A DNA stretch of 64,000 nt. It comes from Methanosarcina barkeri str. Wiesmoor. Lineage in GTDB: Archaea; Halobacteriota; Methanosarcinia; Methanosarcinales; Methanosarcinaceae. Within the stretch, counting starts at the first letter, position 1. The number at the start of each line of letters is the position of its first letter. The notes beneath the pieces were generated by a model. It saw nothing but the letters and a program-made list of their open reading frames with translations, searched no databases and was not told where the DNA came from. Shown here one piece after another: positions 7,596 to 16,313 of the stretch. The stretch lies in the NCBI RefSeq assembly GCF_000969985.1, contig NZ_CP009526.1, forward strand, positions 1,798,001 to 1,862,000, written 5' to 3'. The position numbers were made by a program, and so were the translations under genes.

Positions 7596-9161
7596 ATGTT
7601 TCAGACCGTTCGAAAACCCAGATCTTTCTCAGTTCTGTTTTTTCTTGTAATGCTTATTGCTTTTTTCATATTTCCACCCCCTGCCTCCGGAATGACCGAA
7701 GTGGAGGTAAATCCTGTTAACACACCGCAGGGTGCAGTCGTGCTGATCGTAGATGGTCTGAGTGCGCCTTTTATCTATCCAGAGCTTACGCCGCATGCAC
7801 TCGACGGCACGCCCCTTGAAAAAGCCGAACTTGAGAATCTACCGGAAATAAGTAAAGAGAGCGCAAGGATTCTGGAATTCCGAGCACCTCAGACCTTTAC
7901 CGAAGGAGGGCATTCGGTTCTTGTCACGGGAAATCCGGGTGCAGACAGTGAACTTGTAAGTTTCAAAGATGCCACTATTTTTGATATTCTACACAGAGAA
8001 GGCTATCTATGTATTGCGGTTATGGAAAGAGGGGATTCCTGGTCAATCCGTGCCGAGCAGGATGCCATTCTCAGGGATGAAAATAACTCTATAAATAAAA
8101 TAAAAATTGCCCTTGAGCAATCCGAACCTTCCTCTAAAAGTCCGGAGGTACCTGAAGGACTTTTACAGGTTATGGAAGAAGCTGCTGATAAAGCGCCTGA
8201 ATATGTCACATCAAAAGAGACTCGGGAAAAGTATAGTGGGTATAATCGATGGGGAGTAGAGACTGCACGCAATATTGTTGAGTATATGGCCAGAAGCAGG
8301 CCGGAACAAAAATACCTGCTCACTATCAATGTAGGCGCTGTAGATTCAAGCGGGCACCACCGGGATAATTATGGGTATATAGACTGTATCGAATGTCTTG
8401 ATGCCGATATTTCCCCACTTTATGAGCTCTGCAAGAAAAATGACCTTGCCTTTGTACTGACATCAGACCATGGAATGTGTTTTTCCAAAGATGATTCCAA
8501 GGGTGGGCACCAGTCAGAAAAATTTACGGATACAGATGAAGCACAACTCGTTCCCCTTATAGTGCATGCCCAGGACATTGAAAGTGGAATTCTCAGGGGA
8601 AAGCACGGCCAAGAAGACTTTGCTCCAACGCTGCTTGGAGTTCTTGATGTTCCAGACCGGCCACGGTTTGCAGAAGGAAAACAGATTCTTCTGACGGACC
8701 ATGTAAATCTTAGAGTAGAACTCCCGGAAAAGGGCTCTGTAGAACTCAGGAAGAATGAGGATGAGAAGAAAGGAAACTTGAAGGAAGGAAACGTAAAAGA
8801 TGGAAGTATTGTAGCTTCCCTGCAACATGATGACGAGTTCCTCTTCTTGGGGCTTGAGCCGGAAAGTACCTATACTGTCAGTGTTGCTCTTGATTCCGGA
8901 AACAGCCTTGAAGAGCAGGTAAAAGAGCTCACTCTTGAAACCGACTCGGTACTGGAATTCACTGAAAAAGGACAGAAAATCGAAGAAAATAGTGAAGATA
9001 ATCCCGAATCAGATTCAGGAAAAAACTCTACTGCTAGTTTCTTGAAAAAGGAATCTGGAAAATCTAATTCGAGTTTAACGCACCTGATTGGATATCTTGT
9101 GATAGGATTGGTCAATCTTATAGGATTTGTAATTATTGCAAAGGTCCTGAAGAAAAGCTGA
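7596..9161 (+). CDS. Membrane-anchored alkaline-phosphatase-superfamily hydrolase
   Basis: A 521-residue envelope protein: N-terminal signal/TM segment (about 10-30), extracytoplasmic catalytic domain, acidic Glu/Lys-rich linker (about 445-490) and C-terminal TM helix (about 498-518). Metal-site motifs of the alkaline phosphatase/phosphoglycerate mutase superfamily are present: LIVDG (Asp53), FTEGGHSVL (Thr102 as candidate nucleophile), VDSSGHH, TSDHGM and KHGQEDFAPTLLG. The overall look is nearest to archaeal phosphoglycerate-mutase-like or phosphopentomutase-like hydrolases. Substrate unknown, probably a phosphorylated or sulfated envelope compound. No Shine-Dalgarno precedes the ATG, so a slightly later start is possible. 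It converges on acyP and shares a hairpin-rich terminator region. Confidence 0.7.
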   Translation: MFQTVRKPRSFSVLFFLVMLIAFFIFPPPASGMTEVEVNPVNTPQGAVVLIVDGLSAPFIYPELTPHALDGTPLEKAELENLPEISKESARILEFRAPQTFTEGGHSVLVTGNPGADSELVSFKDATIFDILHREGYLCIAVMERGDSWSIRAEQDAILRDENNSINKIKIALEQSEPSSKSPEVPEGLLQVMEEAADKAPEYVTSKETREKYSGYNRWGVETARNIVEYMARSRPEQKYLLTINVGAVDSSGHHRDNYGYIDCIECLDADISPLYELCKKNDLAFVLTSDHGMCFSKDDSKGGHQSEKFTDTDEAQLVPLIVHAQDIESGILRGKHGQEDFAPTLLGVLDVPDRPRFAEGKQILLTDHVNLRVELPEKGSVELRKNEDEKKGNLKEGNVKDGSIVASLQHDDEFLFLGLEPESTYTVSVALDSGNSLEEQVKELTLETDSVLEFTEKGQKIEENSEDNPESDSGKNSTASFLKKESGKSNSSLTHLIGYLVIGLVNLIGFVIIAKVLKKS

Positions 9162-9292
9162 ATAGACGTTTACCACGCTTGTTTCCTACTTTTTCGCTCA
9201 AGCCTTTTTTCAAAAAGATTGAAAAAAGCTGAATAGACATTTACCACGCCTTTTTCCTACCTTTTCGCTCAAGCCTTTTTTCAAAAGGCTTG
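9153..9292. terminator. Duplicated bidirectional terminator hairpins
   Basis: A ~70-bp unit starting AGCTGAATAGAC and ending in a Lys/Phe-codon-like hairpin occurs twice. The second hairpin, CAAGCCTTTT-TTC-AAAAGGCTTG (9270-9292), is a perfect 10-bp stem that includes the acyP stop codon. The first forms CTTTTTTCA/TGAAAAAAG (9204-9228). The position between convergent genes fits termination in both directions. Confidence 0.65.
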
Positions 9293-9559
9293 ATAAACAT
9301 TTCCAAGGGCTTTCTTAAAAGTGACATCGACATCTTGCACATGGGCAAACATGGGGCCTTTCCTGAGTTCATTTATATAAAGTTCCACAGCTTCAGGTCT
9401 GCCTTCAGCAATGATAAAGACCCTTCCGTCCCTTAAATTTCTGGGATTAGACTCTATGCCCAGACGCTCGGCAGCATTTCTCGCAAATCTTCGAAAACCC
9501 ACGCCCTGTACCCTTCCGGATACAAGGATTTCCGCCCGTACAGTTTCTCCAGAGGTCAC
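9281..9559 (-). CDS. acyP: Acylphosphatase
   Basis: A 92-residue acylphosphatase of typical size, hydrolysing carboxyl-phosphate bonds such as acetyl- or bisphosphoglycerate-type acyl phosphates in the cytoplasm. The active-site phosphate cradle is SGRVQGVGFRRFA with catalytic Arg23; the water-orienting Asn is Asn41 in NPRNLRDGRV. The canonical GWVRN context is altered to ESNPRN, but the Asn is kept. The start is GTG at 9559 with no clear Shine-Dalgarno. The last codons lie inside a terminator hairpin shared with the convergent phosphatase-like gene. Confidence 0.9.
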   Translation of the reverse strand: MTSGETVRAEILVSGRVQGVGFRRFARNAAERLGIESNPRNLRDGRVFIIAEGRPEAVELYINELRKGPMFAHVQDVDVTFKKALGNVYQAF

Positions 9560-9667
9560 AACTGGCTATTTTGAGCAACCCTGATTTATAGTTATGGTTA
9601 TTTCTGATGGGGAAAGTTGAGAGATAGTGGGTTTTGGGATATAAAAAGAGGCGAGATATAAGGGAAA

Positions 9668-9693
9668 AAGTACATTCGATTTTTCGTCTGAAT
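9668..9693. repeat. Dispersed inverted repeat, copy 2
   Basis: Opposite-orientation partner of 293-322. It lies 60 bp before the tRNA-Leu relic, at the edge of the accessory stretch. Confidence 0.5.
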
Positions 9694-9752
9694 CGCCATG
9701 TTCAGAGTATAACATATAGGACTAAATATTATCTAAAAGTAAACAAGCCAAC

Positions 9753-9838
9753 ATGAAAGGTTGCTCAACACGGTCAAAGACGGCGGACTTAAGATCCGTT
9801 TACAAAGGTATTCGTGGATTCAAACCCCACCCTTCGCA
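9753..9838 (+). pseudogene. Decayed tRNA-Leu (UAA)
   Basis: The anticodon arm is intact: stem GCGGA/TCCGT around loop CTTAAGA, giving anticodon UAA. A class II variable arm and a T loop TTCAAAC follow, and the 3' end CCTTCGCA is a normal Leu acceptor strand. The 5' acceptor strand TGAAAGG mismatches it at three positions, the D stem has an A-C mismatch and the T stem one mismatch. I read it as a relic, possibly left where an integrating element displaced a tRNA gene. A diverged functional tRNA is less likely. Confidence 0.6.
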
Positions 9839-10102
9839 TCTGATTTTAGGGTAATAAGTAACGTGAAAAACGCAAAGCATTTGTAAAGGTAATTAACAAC
9901 TGTGTCTTTCATCCGTTTAGATTGTGATTGCATATGTAGAAGTTACAGTGGGTTACAATACTTTCCGGATAGGCTCTTGTTTGATTTTGTTTCCAAGATT
10001 ATCATTGCTACGATTGGGAAACATACTTACAAAGTCATTATATGATAGGCTTTCTGATTACTGTGACCTGCCACTAAGCTAAAGACTTAGCGCATTCCTC
10101 AT

Positions 10103-10225
10103 TCATAGATGACCATCGGCATCTCCAAAGGCTTTAATTCCGGCTGAACCTTCCACTGAGTCTCGCTCTTCCGCCCGTTTCGGCTTTACGTAGTTACAAG
10201 CCAGAGTCGAAGGTTTTTCTACGAC
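10103..10225 (-). pseudogene. TnpB-like (IS1341/IS605) C-terminal relic
   Basis: A minus-strand frame ends KPKRAEERDSVEGSAGIKAFG followed by DADGHL and stop, recalling the tail after the zinc ribbon in archaeal TnpB proteins (AGI.A.GD). Downstream, at about 10072-10093, GCTAAGTCTTTAGCTTAG-type sequence can form the hairpin usual at IS605-type right ends. No catalytic region remains. The rest of 9839-10420 shows nothing else. The assignment is tentative. Confidence 0.35.
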
Positions 10226-10420
10226 CTACTGAGCCTGATGGTAGATTCTTGGAAAAAGGCTGCTTGGTTTTCGCATACCTTAATTTAATATTAAATTATC
10301 CGATGGTCTATGAAGTTAAAGAATACTGAAAAGAATAGGGGGAGAAGTTGATGCTTATATTTCCTGAGATAAAGAAACAGGGGTTTTACGCTTCTTTAGA
10401 TAAAAGTTCTTTATCAAATG

Positions 10421-10972
10421 TTATTTATCACCCTCAAAACGCTGGAGAATTAAATCAACAGGTTCGATTTTAAACTTCTCTGCGCCGACAAGACATGATC
10501 CTTCAAAATCACATGTCCAGATAGGGTATTCTGAATATCTATCCACGACATCTTTAAAAAACTCTCTAACCGGAAGTGCACGAAGGTTGACATATTTATC
10601 CAGTTTTAGATCCAGAGTACCGTAAAGCACTTCAGTTAATTCATTTAGTAATTTTAATAACACTGAGGTTCGTTGGAATTCTGGATTCCACAAATCAATT
10701 CTTTCTACAATCTCTTTGACCTTTATATATTGCTCATACTCCCACATTTCAAGTATATCATTGTTGAAATGTTTGGATACTATTTCATAAACTCCTGGAA
10801 TTTTAACTATTGATTGAGTAATTTCTTCGTTAAGAAGTATATCACTACCGAAGTATTTAGATACTATTTCATAAACTCCTGGAATATTGACTATTGATTC
10901 AAGATTTTCTTCTTTAATAAGTGCATAAAAAATTCTATCAAAATCGTCTTTTGTCATATTATTGTAGTTCAT
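10421..10972 (-). CDS. Hypothetical protein with internal duplication
   Basis: An acidic soluble protein of 183 residues from the ATG at 10972 (187 from 10984). The N-terminal half has two copies of a ~25-residue unit, IVNIPGVYEIVSKYFGSDIL and IVKIPGVYEIVSKHFNNDIL, likely a helical pair. The C-terminal half (about 110-187) is unrelated: PVREFFKDVVDRYSEYPIW and a final EPVDLILQRFEGDK. No signal, TM segment or catalytic motif. It sits alone between a TnpB relic and an IS1634-type element, so it is probably accessory cargo. I do not recognise the family. Confidence 0.5.
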   Translation of the reverse strand: MNYNNMTKDDFDRIFYALIKEENLESIVNIPGVYEIVSKYFGSDILLNEEITQSIVKIPGVYEIVSKHFNNDILEMWEYEQYIKVKEIVERIDLWNPEFQRTSVLLKLLNELTEVLYGTLDLKLDKYVNLRALPVREFFKDVVDRYSEYPIWTCDFEGSCLVGAEKFKIEPVDLILQRFEGDK

Positions 10973-11077
10973 ATATGTTCCCATTGCTTAGCTCGTTGAC
11001 TACGAGATTCAATCCTAGTTTTCGTGTACCTTGCTCGCAGATACATAAACTACATATGTAAAATTATTTTTAAATTT

Positions 11078-12483
11078 CGTTTTTATCTGACCTTCCGCAG
11101 ATGTCTGATAAATTTATTTCTTTTTCTCGCTAATATCTAAATATCAAAAATGTCGTATTCTGCTTTGGATTTCATCATGTTTGTTACAATACGTTTTCTT
11201 GATCATCATGGAATCGTTTCTGGCATTTATGATGACTTGAAATTGGAAAAGTGATTGACGAAGTGCTGCTCAAGTTTGGGCAGCACAAGTTAGCTCATTC
11301 TATTGTAGTAAAAGCAATGATCCTCAACTGTCTTGGTTTCGTAGATAGTCGTCTTTACATGCATTCTCAGTACTTTGAAACCCTTCCTGTTGAAAGGCTA
11401 CTTGGCTCCGGGATCAGTGCATCTGACCTTACTGATGATGTTTTAGGTCGAAATCTTGATGAAATATATGAAGCAGATTCTACTCAGCTTTTCATAAAAC
11501 TTGCCTTGAAAATGATGAGAATAGTGAACATCAGGACTCAACTTCTTCAATGTGACACCACCAATTTTAGCGTTTATGGAGATTACAAACATATTGATGG
11601 CAGTTCTGCCATCGAAATAACATATGGTCATGCAAAAGAGGGTAAAGATGACCTGCAACGTTTTGGACTTGGAATCATAACAAACCAATATGGAATCCCA
11701 TTATTTGCAAAAACTTACTCTGGTAATGCATCAGACAAGGATACCATAATTGAGGCAATGAAAAAACTTCAAGAAAACATAACTTTCCCTGATGATGTTT
11801 ATTACATAGCGGACAGTGCTCTATACTCTGACAATAACATCAAATCAATGAGAAAAGATATGGAGTGGATTACTCGTGTCCCTTCAACACTAAACCTTTC
11901 AAAAGATTTGTTGATTTCTGATCTTGAGTTTAAACCAGGAAATATCGTTCACTATGTTATAAATACAGAAGCAGTTAGGAATGAAGAAGTTATATTGAAT
12001 GAAAAAGAGCATCAGGGAAGGTTTGTAATTGCAAGCAATGATCTCAATCTTGATGCTAAAAAGATGCTGGATTACTACAAGAATCAAAGTAAGGTTGAAA
12101 AAGGATTCAGGTTCATAAAGGACAAAAGTTTCAGGGTTTCAGAGGTTTACTTGAAAAAACCTCAAAGAATTGAAGCTCTATCAGTGGTAATGGTATTGAC
12201 TCTGATGGTTTACTCGGTAGCAGAATGGAAATTAAGAGAAAGGCTAAAAGAAACAGGGGAAACAATACTTGACCAGGTTAAAAAACAAACTCAAAAGCCC
12301 ACTTTGAAGTGGGTTTTTATCCTAATGAGGGGGATTACAGAAGTAAAAATAGAAATTGATTCAAAAGTAGTAACTCAAATTGCCAATATGAGTGAAGTTA
12401 AAGACAAAATAATAAGGTTGATGGGGAAAAATTGTGAAAAATACGACTTTTGAGTGGAGATCTGCGGAAAGGCGGTTTTACGA
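11078..12483 (+). mobile_element. IS1634-type insertion sequence, inactivated
   Basis: A ~1.4-kb element bounded by imperfect inverted repeats sharing CCTT(T)CCGCAGAT: left about 11078-11102, right about 12460-12483. AATTT occurs just outside each end (11073-11077 and 12486-12490) and may be the target duplication, though the exact ends are uncertain. It contains one frameshifted transposase gene. Confidence 0.65.
11150..12453 (+). pseudogene. IS1634-family transposase, frameshifted
   Basis: The long frame (11251-12453, 400 residues) holds the DDE domain: LLQCDTTNFSVYG (first Asp), later YIADSALYS and the YYKNQSKVEKGFRFIKD segment carrying the terminal Glu. The family N-terminus, including LDHHGIVSGIYDDLKLEK, lies in another frame starting at ATG 11150 and reaching TGA at 11250. 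Inserting one base in the GGAAAAG run joins LKLEK to VIDEVLLKFG, so a single 1-nt deletion broke the gene. Natural -1 frameshifting at the A run cannot be excluded, but IS1634 elements usually have one uninterrupted frame. Otherwise full length. Confidence 0.75.
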
Positions 12484-12900
12484 ACAATTTAAATAAAAAT
12501 CAAAGACTAAAAATGAAGAAATCTCTAATTCTAGCAAATCAAATCACATAAAATCGTGTCCCTTGAAATCAAGCTTTGTAAAAAACATATAATAGGAAGA
12601 ATTTCAAATATCGTGACATAAGAAATGCGAATGGGAGTTTTGAGGGCCAAATATTTTTTTAATACATATTAAAAAAATTTTATGAAGCCGATGTTTATAA
12701 ACATTTTTTCTTAAAAAATACAACTTTTTCATTTAGTAATAGATACATATTTCTTTAATGAGTTTGTCAAGAAGTTGTTTCAGATATCAACAGATTGATA
12801 AAGTGGGATAGCTTCAATTGAATTTAGCGATACCGGACAGTTGGTCTGAGATAAGCATTGCTCAGGTGCTACCCTCAAGTTTCTTCCGGTTATAGAGGAA
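12484..12900. other. Spacer between IS element and aminotransferase
   Basis: AT-rich sequence without a supported gene. A run of short A/T stretches near 12650-12740 could hold the aminotransferase promoter, but no convincing TATA/BRE pair stands out. Confidence 0.4.
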
Positions 12901-12909
12901 ATGAGTTAT

Positions 12910-14115
12910 ATGTCAAGCAAGACAACATTTGAAATAGAGGACAAGTGCCTCCCGCCTTTCTTCGTGAAGCAGAAAATCTCCATTGAAAAAGGAGATGGAG
13001 TTTATGTATGGGATGAAGAAGGGAAGATGTATATTGATTTCACAGCAGGTTGGGGTGTAACATGTATTGGTCATGCAAACCCGGTCATCACCGAGGCCTT
13101 GATCGATCAGGGGAAAAAAATAATTCAAAACCCCAATTCGGGACTTACATATTCTCCGGCACGTGCACGTCTACTGTCCTTACTCGCAGAAATTCTGCCT
13201 CTCAATCTTACAAGAGTATTCTTCACAAATAGCGGAGCTGAAGCAAATGACGCTGCCATTAAACTTGCTCGAAAGGTAACAGGCAGACCTGATATAATTT
13301 CTACAGATCAAAGTTTTCATGGGCGTACTATCAGTACAACATCGGCTACAGGTCAGGCCAAGCATAGAGATAGGTATAGTCCTCTGATGCCTAATTATCG
13401 TTTTGTTCCCTATGATGACTTAGAGGCTATGGAAAATTCTCTGGACGAGAATGTTGCTGCAGTAATTCTTGAACCTATTCAGGGAGAAGGTGGAGTTTGC
13501 ATACCTTCTGAAGGATATCTGAAAGAGGTAAGCAACCTGTGCAAGAAGAACGGAAGCCTGCTGATCGTAGATGAAATCCAAACTGGCTTCTTTAGAACAG
13601 GGCCAGCTTTTGTTACAAGTTCCTATGGTGTGAGAGCAGACTTTATGACAATGGCAAAGGGAATTGCAGGTGGTTTCCCATTTGGTGCTTTTGCTTTGTC
13701 TGAGAACGTCGCAAAGAAACTCGAGATCGGCGACCATGGAGGTACATATTGTGGCAACCCTCTTGGTTGTGCCGTTTCCTATGCAGTGATAAAATACCTG
13801 ATAGATAACAACATTTCCAGAAATGTAGAAGAAATGGGCTGTTTTGCCCTGAAAAGAATGAGCTTATGGCCTAATATTTATGGAAATGTAATTGCTGACA
13901 TAAGGGGAAAAGGGCTTCTTATTATGGTCGAATTCCAGAGCGAAGAGATTGCTACAAATGTCAAAAACGAGTGCTTGGCAAGAGGCTTGTTTGTCACTCA
14001 AACTCAGGGCAATGGAATCAGGATATTTCCCGCACTAAACGTTAAGAAGGAAGAGTTAGAGGAAGGTCTTTTAATTATCGAGGACGTGGTCAAGAAAATT
14101 AATCTCACCTTCTAA
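12910..14115 (+). CDS. Class III (acetylornithine/GABA-type) aminotransferase
   Basis: A PLP-dependent fold-type I aminotransferase of about 401 residues, nearest in pattern to ArgD/acetylornithine aminotransferases. FFTNSGAEANDAAIKLAR binds PLP phosphate; LIVDEIQTGFFRTG carries the Asp contacting the pyridine nitrogen; MTMAKGIAGGFPFGAF holds the Schiff-base lysine; GTYCGNPLGCAV follows. GAGGA at 12895-12899 touches the ATG at 12901 but lies 10 nt before the ATG at 12910, so I prefer the latter. No arginine genes surround it and an IS lies just upstream, so it may be an acquired paralogue with a different amino donor. Confidence 0.8.
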   Translation: MSSKTTFEIEDKCLPPFFVKQKISIEKGDGVYVWDEEGKMYIDFTAGWGVTCIGHANPVITEALIDQGKKIIQNPNSGLTYSPARARLLSLLAEILPLNLTRVFFTNSGAEANDAAIKLARKVTGRPDIISTDQSFHGRTISTTSATGQAKHRDRYSPLMPNYRFVPYDDLEAMENSLDENVAAVILEPIQGEGGVCIPSEGYLKEVSNLCKKNGSLLIVDEIQTGFFRTGPAFVTSSYGVRADFMTMAKGIAGGFPFGAFALSENVAKKLEIGDHGGTYCGNPLGCAVSYAVIKYLIDNNISRNVEEMGCFALKRMSLWPNIYGNVIADIRGKGLLIMVEFQSEEIATNVKNECLARGLFVTQTQGNGIRIFPALNVKKEELEEGLLIIEDVVKKINLTF

Positions 14116-14220
14116 ATATCAAGTTATAGCTGTCTAAGCCAGTTTAGTATAAAAACGACCAAGAAAGTATGTTACCTGACGGATTAAGGGATTATTAAAA
14201 ATAGGCATTAAGAAAACCGG

Positions 14221-14390
14221 TACAGACTCAACAGATATACAGACTCAACAGATATACAGACTCAACAGATATACAGACTCGACAGATATACAGACTCGAC
14301 AGATATACAGACTCAACAGATATACAGATTCAACAGATATACAGGTTCAACAGATATACAGGTTCAACAGATTTATAGGCTCAATAGATA
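14221..14390. repeat. 17-bp minisatellite
   Basis: About ten copies of ACAGACTCAACAGATAT and variants fill the spacer between the convergent genes ending at 14115 and 14425. Copies become more diverged at the right end. Confidence 0.95.
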
Positions 14391-14424
14391 TAGGCTCACG
14401 CAGTTGGTATCAAAAGTCCTGAAA

Positions 14425-14790
14425 CTACTTAGAGGTCTTAAGACCTATCCAGTTAAGGTGGATAACAATAAGATACTCGTTAACACCGAGTACTGGCTTT
14501 TTTAATCTTTTTGTCAGTTCTTCGACATCGCCAACTAACTCCAGGCCGATGTTTCTTCCAGTTTCAGAATAAATGATCTTCGTGCCAGGACCCGTTTTCT
14601 TCAATAGAGCCACATTGATACTGGAGTATAGCGACTCGTTAAACTTCGCTGTCATCTCTCCAAGCCTTGGTGCATGGAGTTCGACACTTTCTGATCTTTC
14701 CGCATCGATGTCAAGATGGTATACCTTGTTTTCCAGCCGGAGACGAATGTTATCGTCGGTAACATTGCCACGTATCGACAAATTTATCAT
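14425..14790 (-). CDS. Hypothetical protein
   Basis: A 121-residue soluble protein from the ATG at 14790. A TTG three codons upstream is possible. Predicted beta-rich: LSIRGNVTDDNIRLRLENKVYHLDID is followed by VELHAPRLGEMTAKFNESLY, then a positively charged segment and VEELTKRLKKPVLGVNEYLIVIHLNWIG. No catalytic motif, metal site, TM or signal is visible, and I do not recognise the family. It stands alone and has no clear Shine-Dalgarno, but its composition is protein-like throughout. Confidence 0.5.
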   Translation of the reverse strand: MINLSIRGNVTDDNIRLRLENKVYHLDIDAERSESVELHAPRLGEMTAKFNESLYSSINVALLKKTGPGTKIIYSETGRNIGLELVGDVEELTKRLKKPVLGVNEYLIVIHLNWIGLKTSK

Positions 14791-14922
14791 TTGGTACAAG
14801 TAAAGATACTATCTATTCCTTGATGGGATTAGTTTAAAAGACCGCTTAACAATTGAAAAAAATCTATTGAAAAGCAGTTAATAAGATTTTTTGAAGATAT
14901 TTAATGAATTGGGGAGAAAATA

Positions 14923-15228
14923 ATGCCTACAAAAGAAGATATAGAAATCCAAATTATGGAACTCTGGGATGAAATCTTTGAACTTGAAGATAAACTTGGT
15001 GAAGAGCTGGATATTAAGTATGCAGAGTGGCGTAAAGTAGAACCATTATTGAATGAGGGTGTAGATGTAGATTCATTTATAATGCATATAGAATCTATGA
15101 AGGGGATTAGTGAAGAAAGCATACTTGTTTACAAAGAAGTCAAAACAATCAAAGATAAGTACAAACAGGAAATGGATGAAAAACAAGCGAAAATAGACAC
15201 ATTGAACAAAGAAAAAAATATTATGTAA
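14923..15228 (+). CDS. Small coiled-coil protein
   Basis: A 101-residue highly charged protein, nearly all helical with heptad-like spacing. Helix 1 runs about 5-35 (EIQIMELWDEIFELEDKLGE) and helix 2 about 65-100 (EVKTIKDKYKQEMDEKQAKI). No signal or TM segment. GGGGAGAAAATA before the ATG supplies a good Shine-Dalgarno. Function unknown; coiled coils of this size often serve as adaptors or subunits. It lies in a run of unrelated small genes after an IS element. Confidence 0.55.
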   Translation: MPTKEDIEIQIMELWDEIFELEDKLGEELDIKYAEWRKVEPLLNEGVDVDSFIMHIESMKGISEESILVYKEVKTIKDKYKQEMDEKQAKIDTLNKEKNIM

Positions 15229-15626
15229 GTGTCGCTCGTTGGCTTTTCAGAAGAAATGCCAGAAATCAGAGTGCTTGATTTTCTGATAGAAAATGCAGAT
15301 GTCTTATAATACTGAAGGGCTTGTAGTTTCAATCCAGACATTCGCGGAAATTGCGACTATTTTATAAGGATTTTTTACAAAGCTATTTTATAAGTATCTC
15401 TTATAAGACTATCTGCAAAGTTTCTAGAGTAATTTATTCCACTTCATCACTTTTTTTAATAGTCCCAGTGAAAATTCAATATTGAAATCTTCGATAGACA
15501 TCGTTCGTAATTTTTGTTGGAAAAAGCATTTATGTGACTCTTTGTAAACTCACAGAATATAGATCCTCTTACTAATTAGAAGAACCCAGTCTGTCATTAA
15601 TTATTCTCCGTATACCATACAGCTTT

Positions 15627-15920
15627 TTGTTCAATCTTTTTTACAAAAAGATTGCAGTAACTGTACTACTTATCGTTGTCAAGTTTTTGTTCAATCTTTT
15701 TTGCAAAAAGGTTGTGGTCAATCTTTTTTACAAAAAGATTGCAGTAACTGTACTACCTATCGTTGTCAAGTTTTTGTTCAATCTTTTTTGCAAAAAGGTT
15801 GTGGTCAATCTTTTTTACAAAAAGATTGCAGTAACTGTACTACCTATCGTTGTCAAGTTTTTGTTCAATCTTTTTTGCAAAAAGGTTGTGGTCAAACATT
15901 TTTGCAAAAAGATTGCAGCG
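15627..15920. repeat. 87-bp tandem array of A/T hairpins
   Basis: The marker GTTGTGGTCA recurs at 15711, 15798 and 15885, exactly 87 bp apart. Each unit holds two palindromes, CAATCTTTTTT(A/G)CAAAAAG(A/G)TTG, plus TAACTGTACTACCTATCGTTG. The array thus has about seven near-identical hairpins in 300 bp. Open frames across it (up to 98 codons, both phases) are by-products of the repeat. Its position downstream of the minus-strand 15941-16213 gene suggests multiplied terminators. The remainder of 15229-15626 shows no gene. Confidence 0.9.
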
Positions 15921-15940
15921 TAACTGTTCTATTGTCGGGT

Positions 15941-16213
15941 TTAATAATGGATCGGATGAGAACCATATCTTGAACCAGTTCTTTTTTCATCCTCTACTTT
16001 TGTTTCATGTGGTGCAGTTGGACCAGTTGGTTTTTCTTCCTCTACTTTTATTTTATGCGATACAGTTGAACCAGTTGGTTTTTCATCTTCTGATTTTGTT
16101 TTATGCCAACCAGACAAGCAGCAAGATTCTTTGCGATGCATAACATATTTTACAATGCAAGCAAGTCCTATTGCTGCTAAGATACAGCCCACTATTTTCA
16201 TTAATTTATTCAC
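15941..16213 (-). CDS. Small membrane protein with repeated Lys/Glu tail
   Basis: A 90-residue protein starting at GTG 16213, with GGGGTGA eight nt upstream. Residues 5-25 are one TM helix (MKIVGCILAAIGLACIVKYV), followed by a basic HRK stop-transfer motif and CC at 31-32. The tail contains three imperfect 15-16-residue repeats of the type HKTKSEDEKPTGSTVS. The lineage is unknown. The repeated tail lies directly next to an 87-bp tandem array, and repeat expansion may have shaped both. A signal-anchored envelope protein is likely. Confidence 0.5.
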   Translation of the reverse strand: MNKLMKIVGCILAAIGLACIVKYVMHRKESCCLSGWHKTKSEDEKPTGSTVSHKIKVEEEKPTGPTAPHETKVEDEKRTGSRYGSHPIHY

Positions 16214-16313
16214 TGTTATTCACCCCAAACTATTATTGTACTTTATCATTTATGAAGATGCGCAAACAGGCAAGTTTGCCATCGAGTTCATTGCAGAGAA
16301 AATATAATTTGTA

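Noticed and set aside
14221-14390. CRISPR array
   Set aside because: 17-bp head-to-tail units with no spacers; it is a minisatellite.
15326-15360. GTTTCAATCC near 15326 as another CRISPR-like repeat
   Set aside because: Only the first ten bases agree; the following sequence does not resemble the repeat.
15627-15973. Two overlapping 90-98-codon frames with regular FLFNLFCKK-type repeats
   Set aside because: Both phases are open because the 87-bp repeat length is a multiple of three and lacks stops; the DNA hairpins explain the sequence.
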